Positions 31,390 through 42,235 of a DNA stretch of 64,000 bases are shown here, piece after piece. A model generated the notes under the pieces. That model was given only the letters and a program-made list of their open reading frames with translations, had not been told where the DNA came from and searched no databases. Both the position numbers and the translations under genes were made by a program. The DNA is from Eustoma russellianum (Eukaryota > Streptophyta > Magnoliopsida > Gentianales > Gentianaceae), in contig AP025067.1 in assembly GCA_036186865.1 (NCBI GenBank), forward strand, positions 26,993,853-27,057,852, given 5' to 3'. Each line of letters opens with the position of its first letter. Position 1 is the first letter of the stretch.

Positions 31390-32346
31390 CTAACGATGGG
31401 AAACTTCAAGATGACAATCAACATATCTTGCCTTAAATAAATCACCCGTCAGGGGCTCAACATATCTTATAATAGATGGAGAATCAAAACCCACATATAT
31501 GCCTAGACGTCTTTGAGGACCCGGTTTTGTCTGTTGTGGTGGAGCAATCGAAACATAAATCGCACAACCAAAAATCTTTAAGTGTGAAATATCAGGGTGC
31601 TGGCCATATACCATTTGCAATGGCGAATATGGTTGAAACAAACTGGGTCTATGTCGTATTAATGCAGATGCATGCAGAATTACATGTCCCCAAGCTGTCA
31701 TAAGTAAATTAGATCTTAAGAGCATAGGTCTAGCAATCAGTTGTAAACGTTTTATAAATGACTCTGCCAGGCCATTTTGAGTATGCACATGTGCCACTGA
31801 ATGCTCAACATCAATCCCAATCGACATGCAATAATCATTAAAAACTTGGGAATTAAATTCACCAGCATTATCAAGACGAATAGATCTAATTGGATAGTCC
31901 GGAAATTGTGCTCTTAAGCGTATAATCTGAGCAAGAAGCTTGGCAAATGCTATTGTTCTTGTTGAAAGCAAACTCACATGAGACCATCATGAAGAGGCAT
32001 CCAATAAGACCATAAAATATCGACATGGTCCACAAGGGGGATCAAAAGGTCCACAAATATCTCCTTGTATTCTTTGTAAAAATATAAGAGATTCAACATG
32101 AACCTTCATCGAGGATGACCTCTTGATTAATTTCCCTTGTGAACAAGCAACGCACACACAATCACGAGATAAAAGAATCTTCTGGTTCTTTAAAGGATGT
32201 CCATGTGAGTTTTGTACAATTCTACGCATCATTACCGATCCCGGATGGCCAAGTCGATCATGCCATAACATGAATAATGTTGGATCATTGAACTTCTGGT
32301 TCATCACAATATTAGATTCTACTGGATGTATAGTCGCATAATACAA
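31390..32346 (-). pseudogene. Element E integrase (broken)
   Basis: Zinc finger HDRLGHPG...CVACSQGK at the N-terminus, then GDICGPF (Asp), a stop and shift near 31985, then RLDNAGEF (Asp) and GLAESF (Glu). The D-D-E residues are still visible but lie in two ORFs. Confidence 0.85.
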
Positions 32347-32379
32347 TCCAGATGAGAAAATTGGGAATTGTTCTTTTAC

Positions 32380-33980
32380 AAGCTTCTGGCCTGAGTCTTC
32401 GTATGTAATACATAAAAATTACATATTCCCTTTATTCATGGTTTCAATATGAAAACCATTAAGACGTATGTCTTTAAAACTCAACAAGTTTCATTTCGAC
32501 TTGGTAGAAAATAATGTCATATTGATAAATATATTATGTGTACCATGCGGTAGTATAATGGTTGCTCTTCCAAAGCCCTCAATCAATGATGTAGTACCCG
32601 AAATTGTACTAACATTTGCTTTTGTCAATTCCAATGTCGAAAAATATTTTCAATCACGAAGAATTGTGTGTGTCGTTTCACTGTCAACCATACAGATGTC
32701 CTCACCATTCATCTTGAATATATTTCTAGCATAACATATACAATTTTCATAATTAATTTAATTCCAAAGAATGAACACATAAATAGAAGTTATAATATAA
32801 ATGAGAAAGAAATTTTATTTATGCAAATATATAAGTTTAAATTGAAACAAAGTTGCAGGCTAAGATGTCATAAACTAATCCTGAAAATAAACTAGACATC
32901 CTACATAATTATGCCCGGCCATTGTTATTTGTAACGTCATCCACAAACTGGAATCCATAGCCATCCATACTTGGGGCCATAAGATAATCTTCAAGATCTA
33001 AATCATCAAAATGATTGGGAATTGTGTCATCGTTATCTGCTATGTTTCCAAAGTCTGCAAAATTACTTTGTTTCCTCTTGTCTTTATCCTTCTGGGATGC
33101 ATGATAAAGATCAACCAAATATTTTGGTGTACGACAAGTACGAGACTAATGCCCGTGAGATCCGCATCGATAACATGTCTCATGGTGATGCTTAGCATTT
33201 GCACCATCTTGTGCAGCCTTTGCCTTGTCATGTGGCTTTTCATTATTTTCCCACTTCTAGTGGTATGATGCAAAGCTTCTACCGCAGCCACGACCTCTAC
33301 CGCGGCCGTGGCCACGACGTCTACCGCGACCGCGGCCGCAGCCACGACCACGACCACGACCTCTACCACGACCATTAAAAGTTGCATTCGTTTCAGGGAA
33401 TGGTTTTGACCCGGTCGGGTGAGAAGTGTGGTTCTTCATTACCAGTTCATTATTTTGCTCACAACTAAGAGACATGAAATTAGCTGGGAATATTTTTCAA
33501 AATTTCGTTCCCTGGATTGCTGCAGGAGCATATTCGATGCATGAAAAGTGGTGAATGTTTTCTCTAACATGTCAGCATCAGTAAATTTATCTCCACACAA
33601 CCTCAATTGGGAGACAATAGAAAACATAGCAGAATTATATTCATTGACTGTTTTGTAATCTTGCAACCTCAGGTGCAACCAGTCATATCAAGCCTTTCGG
33701 AGGATAACACTTTTATAATGATCATATCACTCCTCCATATTTTTCCACAACTCCCGAGGCTCTTTTACCCAAGGTATTCGGATTTCAGCCTGTCGTGGAG
33801 ATGATGGCGAATGAATATCATGGCTTTAGCCTTATCTTGCTCACTAGCCACAACATCATCCTTAATTGTATGCACAAGATTCATAGCCATCAAGTGGATT
33901 TCAGCATCAAGAACCCATGCCATGTAATTTCTACCAGAAATATCAAGGGCAACAAAATTCAATTTGGTGATGTTCGCCAT
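32380..33980 (-). pseudogene. Element E gag and protease (broken)
   Basis: Gag starts MANITKLNFVALDISGRNY at 33980 and shifts frame near 33765 and 33450. It contains a long Gly-Arg run coded at about 33290-33380, followed by a damaged CCHC knuckle near 33150 and the acidic part DLDLEDYLMAP. The protease motif near 32690 reads MVDSETTHTIL, where DSG is expected, so its active site is also changed. Confidence 0.75.
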
Positions 33981-34080
33981 TGGTCTGATTTATACATAAA
34001 GAAAATATATCAGAAGATGATATATCCAATCAAAACTACAGGTTTAATTTATATCTTCGGGCACAATAAATAGATCATAA

Positions 34081-35760
34081 TATGAAAAAATTGTATATAT
34101 AACATTAACAAAAGATGAAATCATAATGAACATGTGAAATGAACCGATTCGATAATACCCAAGAAAGATCATTAATCAATTTTCTAGACAGTATTACCAT
34201 TTCACGTAAAATCTCAGGCAGATGGTGGGGTCACAGACGGTCCCGCTTAAGTACCGACTTTCTAGACAGAAGTTACATGTACGGCATATTTATCACATCT
34301 TCATTATATTAATAATTCACCTTATATGTAAATAGGTACTGAATGAATCACAAAGGAAAATCATCAACATATCACATGATGTGTTGCTAAAATGATGAAA
34401 CGCAAATACATGCGAGACTATAAGCAGCAACATAATTGAATCAAATATCACAAACACACTGTATATGCTGTTAATGCAAACGTACTAACACTTGATTGTA
34501 CAAAACTGCAACTAAGTATGCATGTTACCTATGTAATTGTAGTGCTCCACTCCTGAACTCTAGCATCGGGAACGGTGTACCTGCCGTATCTCGCTAAGGA
34601 GAATACAACGCGTCGATACAAATCAACTACACGTCATCATAATAACGTAGATCGAAGTCAACGGAAGTCATTACTAAAAATCCTCGATAAAATAATCATC
34701 ATCATTAATACTATGTCGAAGAATTTCTAAATCAATACTATAGTCAAATATAAACACTAATCTCGAAAATACATAAACCTCTAATTTCGAAATAACTGCC
34801 TCACCCACCATCGAAAGTCTCGTCTGAATATCCTAGCTCTCGATATCTCCCGTCTCGATCTTCCACGGTATACTAACTCATGTGTAAGCATACTTTAACT
34901 CCTCATACCTGCAAAACTGGTGAGTGGTGGTGTGAGCCAAATCAACGGGCTCAGTAAGCAGCCTACATATACCTGTTATAAAAATCATACATGCAAAAGC
35001 AACTTCGGCCAAACAGTGCAATTATATATATACATACACAACTTCGGCCGAAGTTGTGTATGTATATGTAACTAACACAAGTTGTGTATGTATATGTAAC
35101 TAACACAGTGTAATTATATATAAACTCTTCGGTGACTTGTATAGAATATATAATTTTCAAACAGTAAGTGCATATATGCCTCCATGTAGAGAATAGCAAG
35201 TGCAGTAATTTCATATGCATATATGTAATTCTGAGGAAAGAAAAGAAAGAAACAACGAATATCTATTTATATACATTCACAATCTCAACAATATTGAATG
35301 GTGTATGTACCGATATTAGATACAGCAACAATAAACTGTGTATGGCATAATCACTCGGAAAGATTCAGAATTAACATTTTCGTGTAGAATTCAAAAGGGT
35401 ACTGAATATTCTCACCATAAATAAGAATATTTCTTATAATGCTAAATACTATCTTTTGTTAATGCACTTAAAATATAAAAACGTGAAAGATTGCCATGAA
35501 CTAATTAATTTATAAACACACAATTATACCTTTAAAGATACCAATATATGATCCAATTTGTGTTTTAGAGCAATACATAGAAGGCACATGAAAGTACTTA
35601 TCTTTTGGATTACAGTGTACTGTACAATTGACTTGGTTTGTTGAATGGAAGAATTCACTCCTCTCTCCTCTTAAACACTCAGGCTGCAAAGGTTGGACAA
35701 GGGAGAAGGAAATTTTTGTTTTCTTTGGGTGGGATGTCTGCAGCGGTAGAGGAATTTTGG
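34081..35760. other. Non-coding stretch between element E gag and 5' LTR, part 1
   Basis: No gene. About 34530-34960 has a more GC-balanced, promoter/UTR-like text (CTCAGTAAGCAGCC at its end) and may be a fragment of another element. A direct duplication, TTGTGTATGTATATGTAACTAACAC, stands at about 35052-35107. Confidence 0.4.
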
Positions 35761-35929
35761 GGGATGAGATCTCCTCACCGCGCGGCCCAGGACGCGATAC
35801 GTGGCAGCAGTAGGGGGTGGTGAAGCTGGATTAGGGTTACTTTCACCCAGCCTCACCAACCCCCCTTTTTGCCATGTGTCGCGCGATCACGCACGCGGTG
35901 AGAGGAGAGCGGTGAGGGGATCCTATCCC
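35761..35929. mobile_element. Mutator-type MITE, copy 1
   Basis: 169 bp, ends GGGATGAGATCTCCTCACCGC and the inverse of GGGATAGGATCCCCTCACCGC, flanked by the perfect 9-bp repeat GAATTTTGG (35752-35760 and 35930-35938). A 9-bp duplication is the hallmark of the Mutator superfamily. No coding capacity. Confidence 0.88.
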
Positions 35930-36021
35930 GAATTTTGGAAGGTGGGAATTGCATAATTTTTTTTAAAGGAAGGGAGGGGACGTTACTGAGAGAGAGTGGG
36001 AGAGATTGCGGGGCTTGAATG

Positions 36022-36205
36022 GGGATAGGATCCCCTCACCGCAAACCCATGCGGTGACGCGTGACCGCGCGATACGTGGCAGCAAGAGGGGGTGGTGAGA
36101 CTAGATGAGGGTCACTCGCATCTAGCCTCACCACCCCTCCTTGCTGTCACGTGTCGCGTGGTCACGCGTGGGGTGAGAGAAAGTGGGGTGAGTTGATCCC
36201 ATCTC
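36022..36205. mobile_element. Mutator-type MITE, copy 2
   Basis: 184 bp with the same ends as copy 1 and its own perfect 9-bp duplication GCTTGAATG (36013-36021 and 36206-36214). The interior is a near-palindrome around ACGTGGCAGCA...TGCTGTCACGTG. Confidence 0.88.
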
Positions 36206-36214
36206 GCTTGAATG

Positions 36215-37150
36215 ATGGAATTTAAGATAATGGGGGTGGACTAACTCTCTACCCCTGAATGTCTATCCCCCCCCTTTTTTTTCATACCTACATACGTGCA
36301 CTACATTTATGTATTATTTATTAATACTTTTTTTTATTTCTTTCGGCTGTAACAGTAATGCACCCGTGTTATGATTTATACTATTGTAATAGCATATATA
36401 GAAAAACATATAAGACGTAAACAACATCAAATTGATTGTAACAGCATATAATGATGTAAGCTTATAAATACAATACACTGACGATGATTTACAGTTGTTT
36501 GTAATATGTCAAGTACTGAAGCACATAATTACACACACATTTTCAAAAGTGTAAAGCAATACTATGCAAATATAAAAGTGTAAATGCAAAAAAACCAACA
36601 AGTGAATAAACTGTGACAAGCGTAATGGAAGTTAATAAAATAACATTGTAAACTTGAAGTACATAGATATACAAGTTATGTGCACAAATATACGAATGTT
36701 ATACAACTGTTATCGTGAGAATCTGAAAATTTTTAGAATTCAAATATAGAAATTAGTCTAGTGCTTTACAGCTCCATGTATGCACCACAGAGATGCTGCC
36801 TGCTTAAATATCAGAAGAATCAAGCAAATGTTCAAATAATTGATAGCACTGATAGAACAATCTTCTAAGGAAAAAAAACTGAAGAATTATTAATCCTAAA
36901 CTTTCCCTCTGGCTAGCACGCAGGGTTAAGCTAAGGATGCTCTCGTTCATCTTTAAATCATAATTAAAAGATCCACAAAAACTGTGTCACTTAAACAAAA
37001 AATGAAGTTCACAGAAGTAGCATGCTGAAAGAAAACTGTAAACAGATGCCAACTAATACTTATGCCGAATCTAATTCTTGGAAGCAACGACAGAGGAGGG
37101 AAAAAAATATTGAATATTTTTACCACAATGGATCTTCTATGGTAGGTAAA
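36215..37150. other. Non-coding stretch between element E gag and 5' LTR, part 2
   Basis: AT-rich, no gene. It ends at the element E primer-site region. Confidence 0.4.
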
Positions 37151-37167
37151 CCGTCGTACTGATAACG
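37151..37167 (-). promoter_or_regulatory. Element E primer-site region
   Basis: On the minus strand CGTTATCAGTACGACGG directly follows the 5' LTR. Confidence 0.55.
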
Positions 37168-37395
37168 TGTTATAAACTCAAACAATATAAATAAAACAAA
37201 AGGAAGAAGCAATATATTCTTCAAAGGTGTCACAATTCATACAAGAAGGTGTCCTATTTATAGGGTATGAAAATTGTAACATCTTCTCAAAGTTAATATC
37301 CACTATCACCATGATCCTTAGTGGGTGTTAATGTCCTTAGTGGGTGTTAATGTTTGGACATCCACTAACCCCACTAACATACATAATAATACATA
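37168..37395 (-). repeat. 5' LTR of element E
   Basis: 228 bp partner of 28809-29036. A minus-strand TATAAATAG at 37254-37262 is the likely promoter box. Confidence 0.8.
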
Positions 37396-37559
37396 ATAAG
37401 TTGACTATTTTTATCAGTATAATTATGCATTGACGCCAGAACACGTGATCTCAGAAAGTTTGGTGTGATTATTATAAGTTTTGTTAAACAAAGCCTTCTT
37501 TCATACACACAAAAAAAAAAGGAGGAAGCAAAAAAAAATGAACAAGTTCTCGGTTTTAG

Positions 37560-37672
37560 CTCCATATGTATGGTGAGGTAAGGTTGCGTATATCAGATTG
37601 CGAAACGATCTGACTTCTTTCTAGATTCTATGTAAACACGGGAGTCTAGTGTACCGGGAGCGTCTTTTTATA
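37560..37672 (+). repeat. Au-like SINE, 5'-truncated
   Basis: GGTGAGGTAAGGTTGCGTATATCAGATTGCGAAACGATCTGAC...CACGGGAGTCTAGTGTACCGGGAGCGTCTTTTTA follows the Au consensus layout. Confidence 0.7.
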
Positions 37673-37934
37673 TGTGCAATATTTCTGATGGCATTTCAGG
37701 CTTAAACAAAGCCTATGGAGTAGAGTGGTGGTATTTTATTTTATTTATTTTTGGGTCGAAATCTATAATAATTCTCAAAAATTTGTTCAAAGAAAAATAA
37801 AACATTCTTAAAAATATTTATTACTGTTTCCGGTCATTTGGTTCACATGTTTAAGTTATGGATCTTGCTCACATACACACAACCCATCAAGTGAACATAC
37901 TTCTTATCAAGTGAGAAACTACAAAGATTGTTCC

Positions 37935-38310
37935 CAGGACATAGCCCAACTGGTCCTTCCCAGGACATAACCCAACTGGTTCTAGGCAGGGGTTCTTGAA
38001 AGGAAGGTCAGGGGTTCAATTCTTGCCAAAGGCAAGAAAGCCCCTTCACACCAAGTGCATAGTGTGAGAGCTTCTTGGCCTGTAAGCCTAGACAATGCTG
38101 GGAGCTCCTTACACAGACTATTGTGTAAATGACCAAGCTCCTGCTAGCGGGCCGTTGGGTACCTGATTTACCTACCTACACTACCTTTGGGACAGACTTG
38201 TGTAAATGACCAAGCTCCTATTAGCGGACCGTTAGGTACCTGATTTACCTCCTTACACTACCTTTGAGACTGGTGTGGCAGGACCCTTACTGGTTGGGGT
38301 TCAACTTTTT
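37935..38310 (+). repeat. tRNA-derived SINE-like repeat, family 4, with internal duplication
   Basis: CAGGACATAGCCCAACTGG and AGGGGTTCAATTCTTGCC look like A and B boxes; the start is stuttered. A unit of about 70 bp (TGTGTAAATGACCAAGCTCC...TTTGGGACAG) is repeated twice, and the end GGCAGGACCCTTACTGGTTGG is followed by a T run. Confidence 0.6.
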
Positions 38311-38589
38311 TTTTTTTTTGAGAAACTACAAAGATCTATTCGATTGAGGGCTGGATTTTCAAAGGGCAATGTTTAAGAAGCTATATGAAGCCACCCAAAA
38401 AAAAAAAATTAAACCTACTGAATAGATAGAAATCATACATTCTGTAAGGCATATAGAAAAAGAAGAAGAGAAAAGAACGCATATCTTAAAATTGGTTGAA
38501 CAAAATTACAAGTTGATGGATTTCAACTCGAAGCATGTGTGCCCTAACCGGGTTTGAATGTACTCTCCCAACCTTTTACAACCACAAAT

Positions 38590-38750
38590 ATACCAAGTAT
38601 ATCTCAATAACAGCAAAAACTATTACTAGAATCTGAGAAGATTGGAAGACAAGCAGACATTACATTCATCTTAAGAGATAAAAAGTTTGATTCCAGTGAA
38701 ACTCACAACTTTATACGTACTTACATAGATGATGCAATAATATGAATATG
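38590..38750 (-). repeat. SINE-like repeat, family 2
   Basis: Inverted copy: AAGTATATCTCAATAACAGC, then AGAGATAAAAAGTTTGATTCC and ending near ATAGATGATGCAATAATATG. Confidence 0.6.
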
Positions 38751-39130
38751 GTGTACTAGTGAAGGTCTCCCAACCTTTTATCCTATTTGCTTATTATACA
38801 TGTAAAAAATTGTGTTTTATTTTTTTTATTTTAGACGGATCTCTTGTTGTAACATATTAAACAGAAAAATAAGATAGAAAATTAGGACATCAAAACCAAA
38901 CTCGACTTAATCATAACTACTAAGTAAAGCTTTAGCATCCTTTTTCTTAGAAGACATTTTTAGGCCACAACCATATTATTTACATTGACTTAATCTTGTA
39001 AGATAATGGATATCCTATTTCTCCCCCCCCCCCCCCCCCTTTTTTTTTTTCCTTTTTCCCCTCTCTATATCTGTACTATTATATTACTCTCCCAGCATGT
39101 TTTGCAGAGAATCACTCTAAGCCCTCCTTT
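38751..39130. other. Intergenic with C17/T11 homopolymers
   Basis: No gene. A C run (39023-39039) is followed at once by a T run (39040-39050). Confidence 0.6.
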
Positions 39131-39139
39131 TTCTCCAAC

Positions 39140-39440
39140 GGGTTATTCAACTTTTGTCCCTGTACTATACGTAATTAATTCTTTACCATCCTGAGATTTG
39201 ATATCACCCTTAACCCTCCTAAACTATTGGACTGATTTGAACAATGCCATTTCAGGCAAAATTCTGCCGGAAAAACGTGACATGGCAATTGGTTATGCCA
39301 CGTGTGTCAAAAAATTGCCACCTGGAGTCAAAAATGCCACATGAAGTCAAAATCACTGTTCATCTTCTTCTCCGATTATAGATCTTTCTCCCCGCTCCAC
39401 AACTACTCTCCCTTCGCCGGGAATGTTTTTCGCCGGAGAT
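39140..39440 (+). repeat. Left TIR of the Pack-MULE
   Basis: Runs GGGTTATTCAACTTTTG to TTTCGCCGGAGAT. Pairs with 40026-40327, including the shared block TATTGGACTGATTT and CATCTTCTTCTCC. Confidence 0.9.
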
Positions 39441-39578
39441 CTGTAATATGAGCTATGAACTCATTGGATTTTCAAGGAATTATAAAACATTGGAAGGGGA
39501 CGACAGAAAGACAGACATTGAAAAGTTCATTCGGAGTTTCTAATTTTAGATTACCGCCGAACTACCATCAAAGAAACC

Positions 39579-40012
39579 ATGGGTGCTTTAACGGAAACAC
39601 AAACCCAGTCAAAAGCAGTGATGGCACAAGAGGAGGAAGGGCATTTCTTCTACGCAATGTAGCTGGTCACCTCAGCTCCGTTGCCGATGGTTTTGCTGGC
39701 CGTCTTCCACCTCAAAGTTTTCGAGATCATCTTAAGCGCCGGTCCGGCCGCCCAGTTATCAGCCTCACAAATTGCGGGCGGCCTACCATCTAAGAACCTG
39801 GATTGGGCCGTCATGTTGGACCGGATGCTTCGACTTTTGGCTAGCCACTCGGTTCTCACGTGTTCTACCAATGAGGGTGAGGCTGCCCGACCCGAAAGAG
39901 TCTACGGTTTGACTCCGGTGGCCAAGTACTTTCTGCCCAATCATAGTTTAAATGGAGCATCACTTGGGCCATTGCTAGCCTTGCATCAAGACAAGGTGTT
40001 TAATGAAAGCTT
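39579..40012 (+). pseudogene. Captured exon 1 of a caffeic acid O-methyltransferase-like gene
   Basis: From ATG 39579 (MGALTETQTQ) the frame reads the dimerisation domain of plant SAM-dependent O-methyltransferases: EEEGHFFYAM, a TAG stop at 39660-39662 (probably CAG in the source gene), then LPMVLLAVFHLKVFEIILSA, AQIAGG-like ASQIAGGLPSKN, VMLDRMLRLLASHSVLTC, RVYGLTPVAKYFLPN and HQDKVFNESL. It ends exactly at a splice donor, TT/GTAAGT (40013). The SAM-binding and catalytic domain, coded by later exons, is absent, so no enzyme can result. About 138 bp before the ATG is probably the source gene's leader. Confidence 0.85.
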
Positions 40013-40025
40013 GTAAGTTTTCTTC

Positions 40026-40327
40026 ATCTCCGGCGAAAAAAATTTCCGGCGAAGGGAGAGTAGTTGTGGGGTGGGATGACAGAACTAGAATCGGTTGGAG
40101 AAGAAGATGAACAGTGATTTCGACTCCATGTGGCATTTTTGATTCCACGTGTCAATTTTTTGACACGCGTGCAATGGGCAATTGCAATGTCATGCTTTTT
40201 CGACGGAATTTTGTCTGAAATGGCATTGTCTAAATCAGTCCAATAGTTCAGGAGATTAAGGGTGTGATATCAAATCTGTGACAAATGATTAATTATATAT
40301 AGTACTGGGTCAAAAGGTGATTAACCC
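40026..40327 (-). repeat. Right TIR of the Pack-MULE
   Basis: Inverted partner of 39140-39440. Confidence 0.9.
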
Positions 40328-40439
40328 TTCTCCAACAATGTTTCTTTTTTTTTTCTTTTCCCCCTCCAATTTCTAATGTGTTTTACTTTTTCAGGTTTCC
40401 TCCTCCTGATTTTTATTTTTATTTCTAATATGAAAAATT

Positions 40440-40970
40440 TAGTCTTAAAGCCACTAAACTTTGAATATGTCAGGACGGACTTCCCACGTTATGGCATCTT
40501 CGGCACCGACAGCTTGTTACCGATGATAAGTGCACAATCTGTGGTTCTTCGACTGAAAATGTACTACACGCACTCAGGGACTGTCCATAGGTACGGAAGG
40601 TATGGACCCGGCTGATTCATAAAGAGGATTTGACAAAATTCCTCCTTCTTCTTTCCCCGCGTGATTGGATCTTCATGAATGTGGATAATACACGATACTC
40701 ATCCATGGGTTTCCAATGGTGTTATGTATTCCGGGAGGCATTACATAATATATAGTATTGGAGAAACCAGGCGACACACGGAAGCATAAAACATATGCCG
40801 AGTTCGAACGTTATCGTCCATGATATACTAGAACGAGTTAGATTGTTAGCCTATGTACATACATCTAGTTTGATTTCTATAGGAATTACGTGATGTAGCA
40901 GTGATGATGTAAACATTCTGATATTTTTGGTTATTAATAAAGATCCACATTCTCCACAAAAAAAAAAAGA
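40440..40970 (+). mobile_element. LINE (L1-type) 3' end, 5'-truncated
   Basis: A frame from 40522 reads a zinc-binding reverse transcriptase tail (DDKCTICGSSTENVLHALRDCP, then a TAG), WTRLI and further LINE-like text with another stop. It ends with AATAAA (40936) and an A run at about 40959-40969. The CxxC...H....C pattern is the zf-RVT domain at the C-terminus of plant LINE ORF2. The copy is broken and lacks the polymerase. Confidence 0.7.
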
Positions 40971-41234
40971 GCGTGCAATAGTACAATAAAAAGACACAAG
41001 AAAAATAAAAAATTCAGGAGAAGAGCAAAAGACCCTTCTCAATAATTTGGAAACTTCATATTGCTATAAATACTACTTTATCAACTCTAGTTTTTAATAA
41101 TAAAACCTATGTAAATATATTAAGTTCTTTTAGTAAACTACTTTAATAGTGCTTTCAAAAAATTTCTTCTTCCAGTATTCATGATTTAGAATTCAAATTC
41201 TTTTCTTACGGTAATCGCGATTTTCTTTCTATAC
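40971..41234. other. Intergenic up to the second N gap (41235-41244)
   Basis: No feature seen; AT-rich. Ten Ns mark an assembly join. Confidence 0.6.
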
Positions 41235-41244
41235 NNNNNNNNNN

Positions 41245-41650
41245 TAAAATCTAAGATTTTGAAGTTGGTAAAGGCCCGCCCCTTGTTTCAGTCAGAATGA
41301 GTCCCCGGGACCCGGGGACATTGGCTTCCGCCAACAGTGAACTATTAAGGATCGCATCCCGCGCATATTCTACATTATAGCCTGCAACTAATTCAGCTTC
41401 CGCTTCTGGGAGATCAAACGGAGCTCGATTAGTTTCTGCTAGACAAGAAATAAAGAACATAACCAATACAGGGAACAAGGGAAATACCGGACCATATCTG
41501 CTTTTGCGCCATGACAATCTCACTCAAATTACGGGGACCTACACATATTAGTACAGTATACCGGGGTCCCCGGCCAGAACCACACATGCAAGTTGTCCTG
41601 CATGTAGCTCGTCCGTGCTTTCCGAGGGTGTGCACCCACGTGTTTGACTG
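41245..41650 (-). pseudogene. nad1: Mitochondrial nad1 fragment in nuclear DNA (NUMT)
   Basis: The minus strand reads mitochondrial NADH dehydrogenase subunit 1: RNLSEIVMAQKQIWSG, then, after a one-base shift at TTTCCC (about 41492), FPVLVMFFISCLAETNRAPFD and LPEAEAELVAGYNVEY. Upstream, CCAGAACC...GTAGCTC at 41574-41610 is the domain V hairpin of the group II intron before this exon, and downstream text (ARDAILNSSLLAEANVPG in translation) is the start of the next nad1 intron. Exon plus both intron edges means DNA-level transfer, not a spliced cDNA. Non-functional here. Confidence 0.88.
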
Positions 41651-42235
41651 CATGCACATATGTACATAAATATATACATAGATCTCTAACATATTGTGAG
41701 AGTATCGTAGTCTAACACAAGAGAAACTAAACATATTTGATCTCTTATTTATGATTTACACTTGTTTTGAAAATGTCATTCTCTTTTTCTCTCAAAACCC
41801 TTTTGGTGAAAGTCTTATGTACTACTTTTACTTTGTTGAAGTTGTGAACAAATGAGTAGAATAGCTCAAAGCCTCTCTTATATAGTTGTTGTAGTAGTTG
41901 ATGTCACACAAGTTGTTGCAATAAGTGTTGTTGTAATGGCTGCAATCCAGTTTTGAATCCACCACTGAGGATGAAAGAAAAAAAAATACCACTCTTCTTA
42001 TCATATATTATTCGCCCGAGTTACCATATTGTGCATTAAAATTAAGGTCGTTGTCCACACATTCTTGACCTTTTGATGATAAAAACTTTGTCAGAAAAAC
42101 ATCAAGAATATCAAAATACTTTTGTTATTAAAAAAAAAACTATGTCATATGAGTTCAATTGTATTTCTTCTATCCCAGATTGTTTATTTATGTCATAATT
42201 GTTCAAACACATTAATATCACATGGATATTTAGAG
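41651..42235. other. Intergenic, AT-rich
   Basis: No gene or clear repeat seen. Confidence 0.5.

Larger units (their letters stand above)
28809..37395 (-). mobile_element. Copia LTR retrotransposon E (minus strand, short LTRs, decayed)
   Basis: Two similar LTRs of 228 bp (28809-29036 and 37168-37395) bracket gag, protease, integrase, reverse transcriptase and RNase H remnants, all on the minus strand in copia order. The leader just after the 5' LTR reads CGTTATCAGTACGACGG, a primer-site type seen in a group of plant copia elements. Many frameshifts and stops are present. About 3.2 kb between the 5' LTR and gag is longer than expected and carries at least two MITEs. No clean target duplication was found. 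Confidence 0.85.
39140..40327 (+). mobile_element. Pack-MULE (Mutator-like element carrying a gene fragment)
   Basis: 1188 bp with terminal inverted repeats of about 300 bp (39140-39440 and 40026-40327), ends GGGTTATTCA / GGGTTAATCA, and a perfect 9-bp target duplication TTCTCCAAC (39131-39139 and 40328-40336). No transposase. The 585-bp interior is a fragment of an O-methyltransferase gene. Long TIRs, a 9-bp duplication and captured host coding sequence define a Pack-MULE. The TIRs have several differences, so the copy is not brand new. It must rely on an autonomous MULE elsewhere. Confidence 0.92.

Noticed and set aside
33040..33387. Minus-strand ORF with long Val/Ala runs
   Set aside because: Alternative frame of the Gly-Arg-rich part of element E Gag; the Gly-Arg frame fits the family.
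35628..35859. Three overlapping short ORFs on both strands
   Set aside because: They fall on MITE copy 1 and its flank and are by-products of GC-rich inverted repeats.
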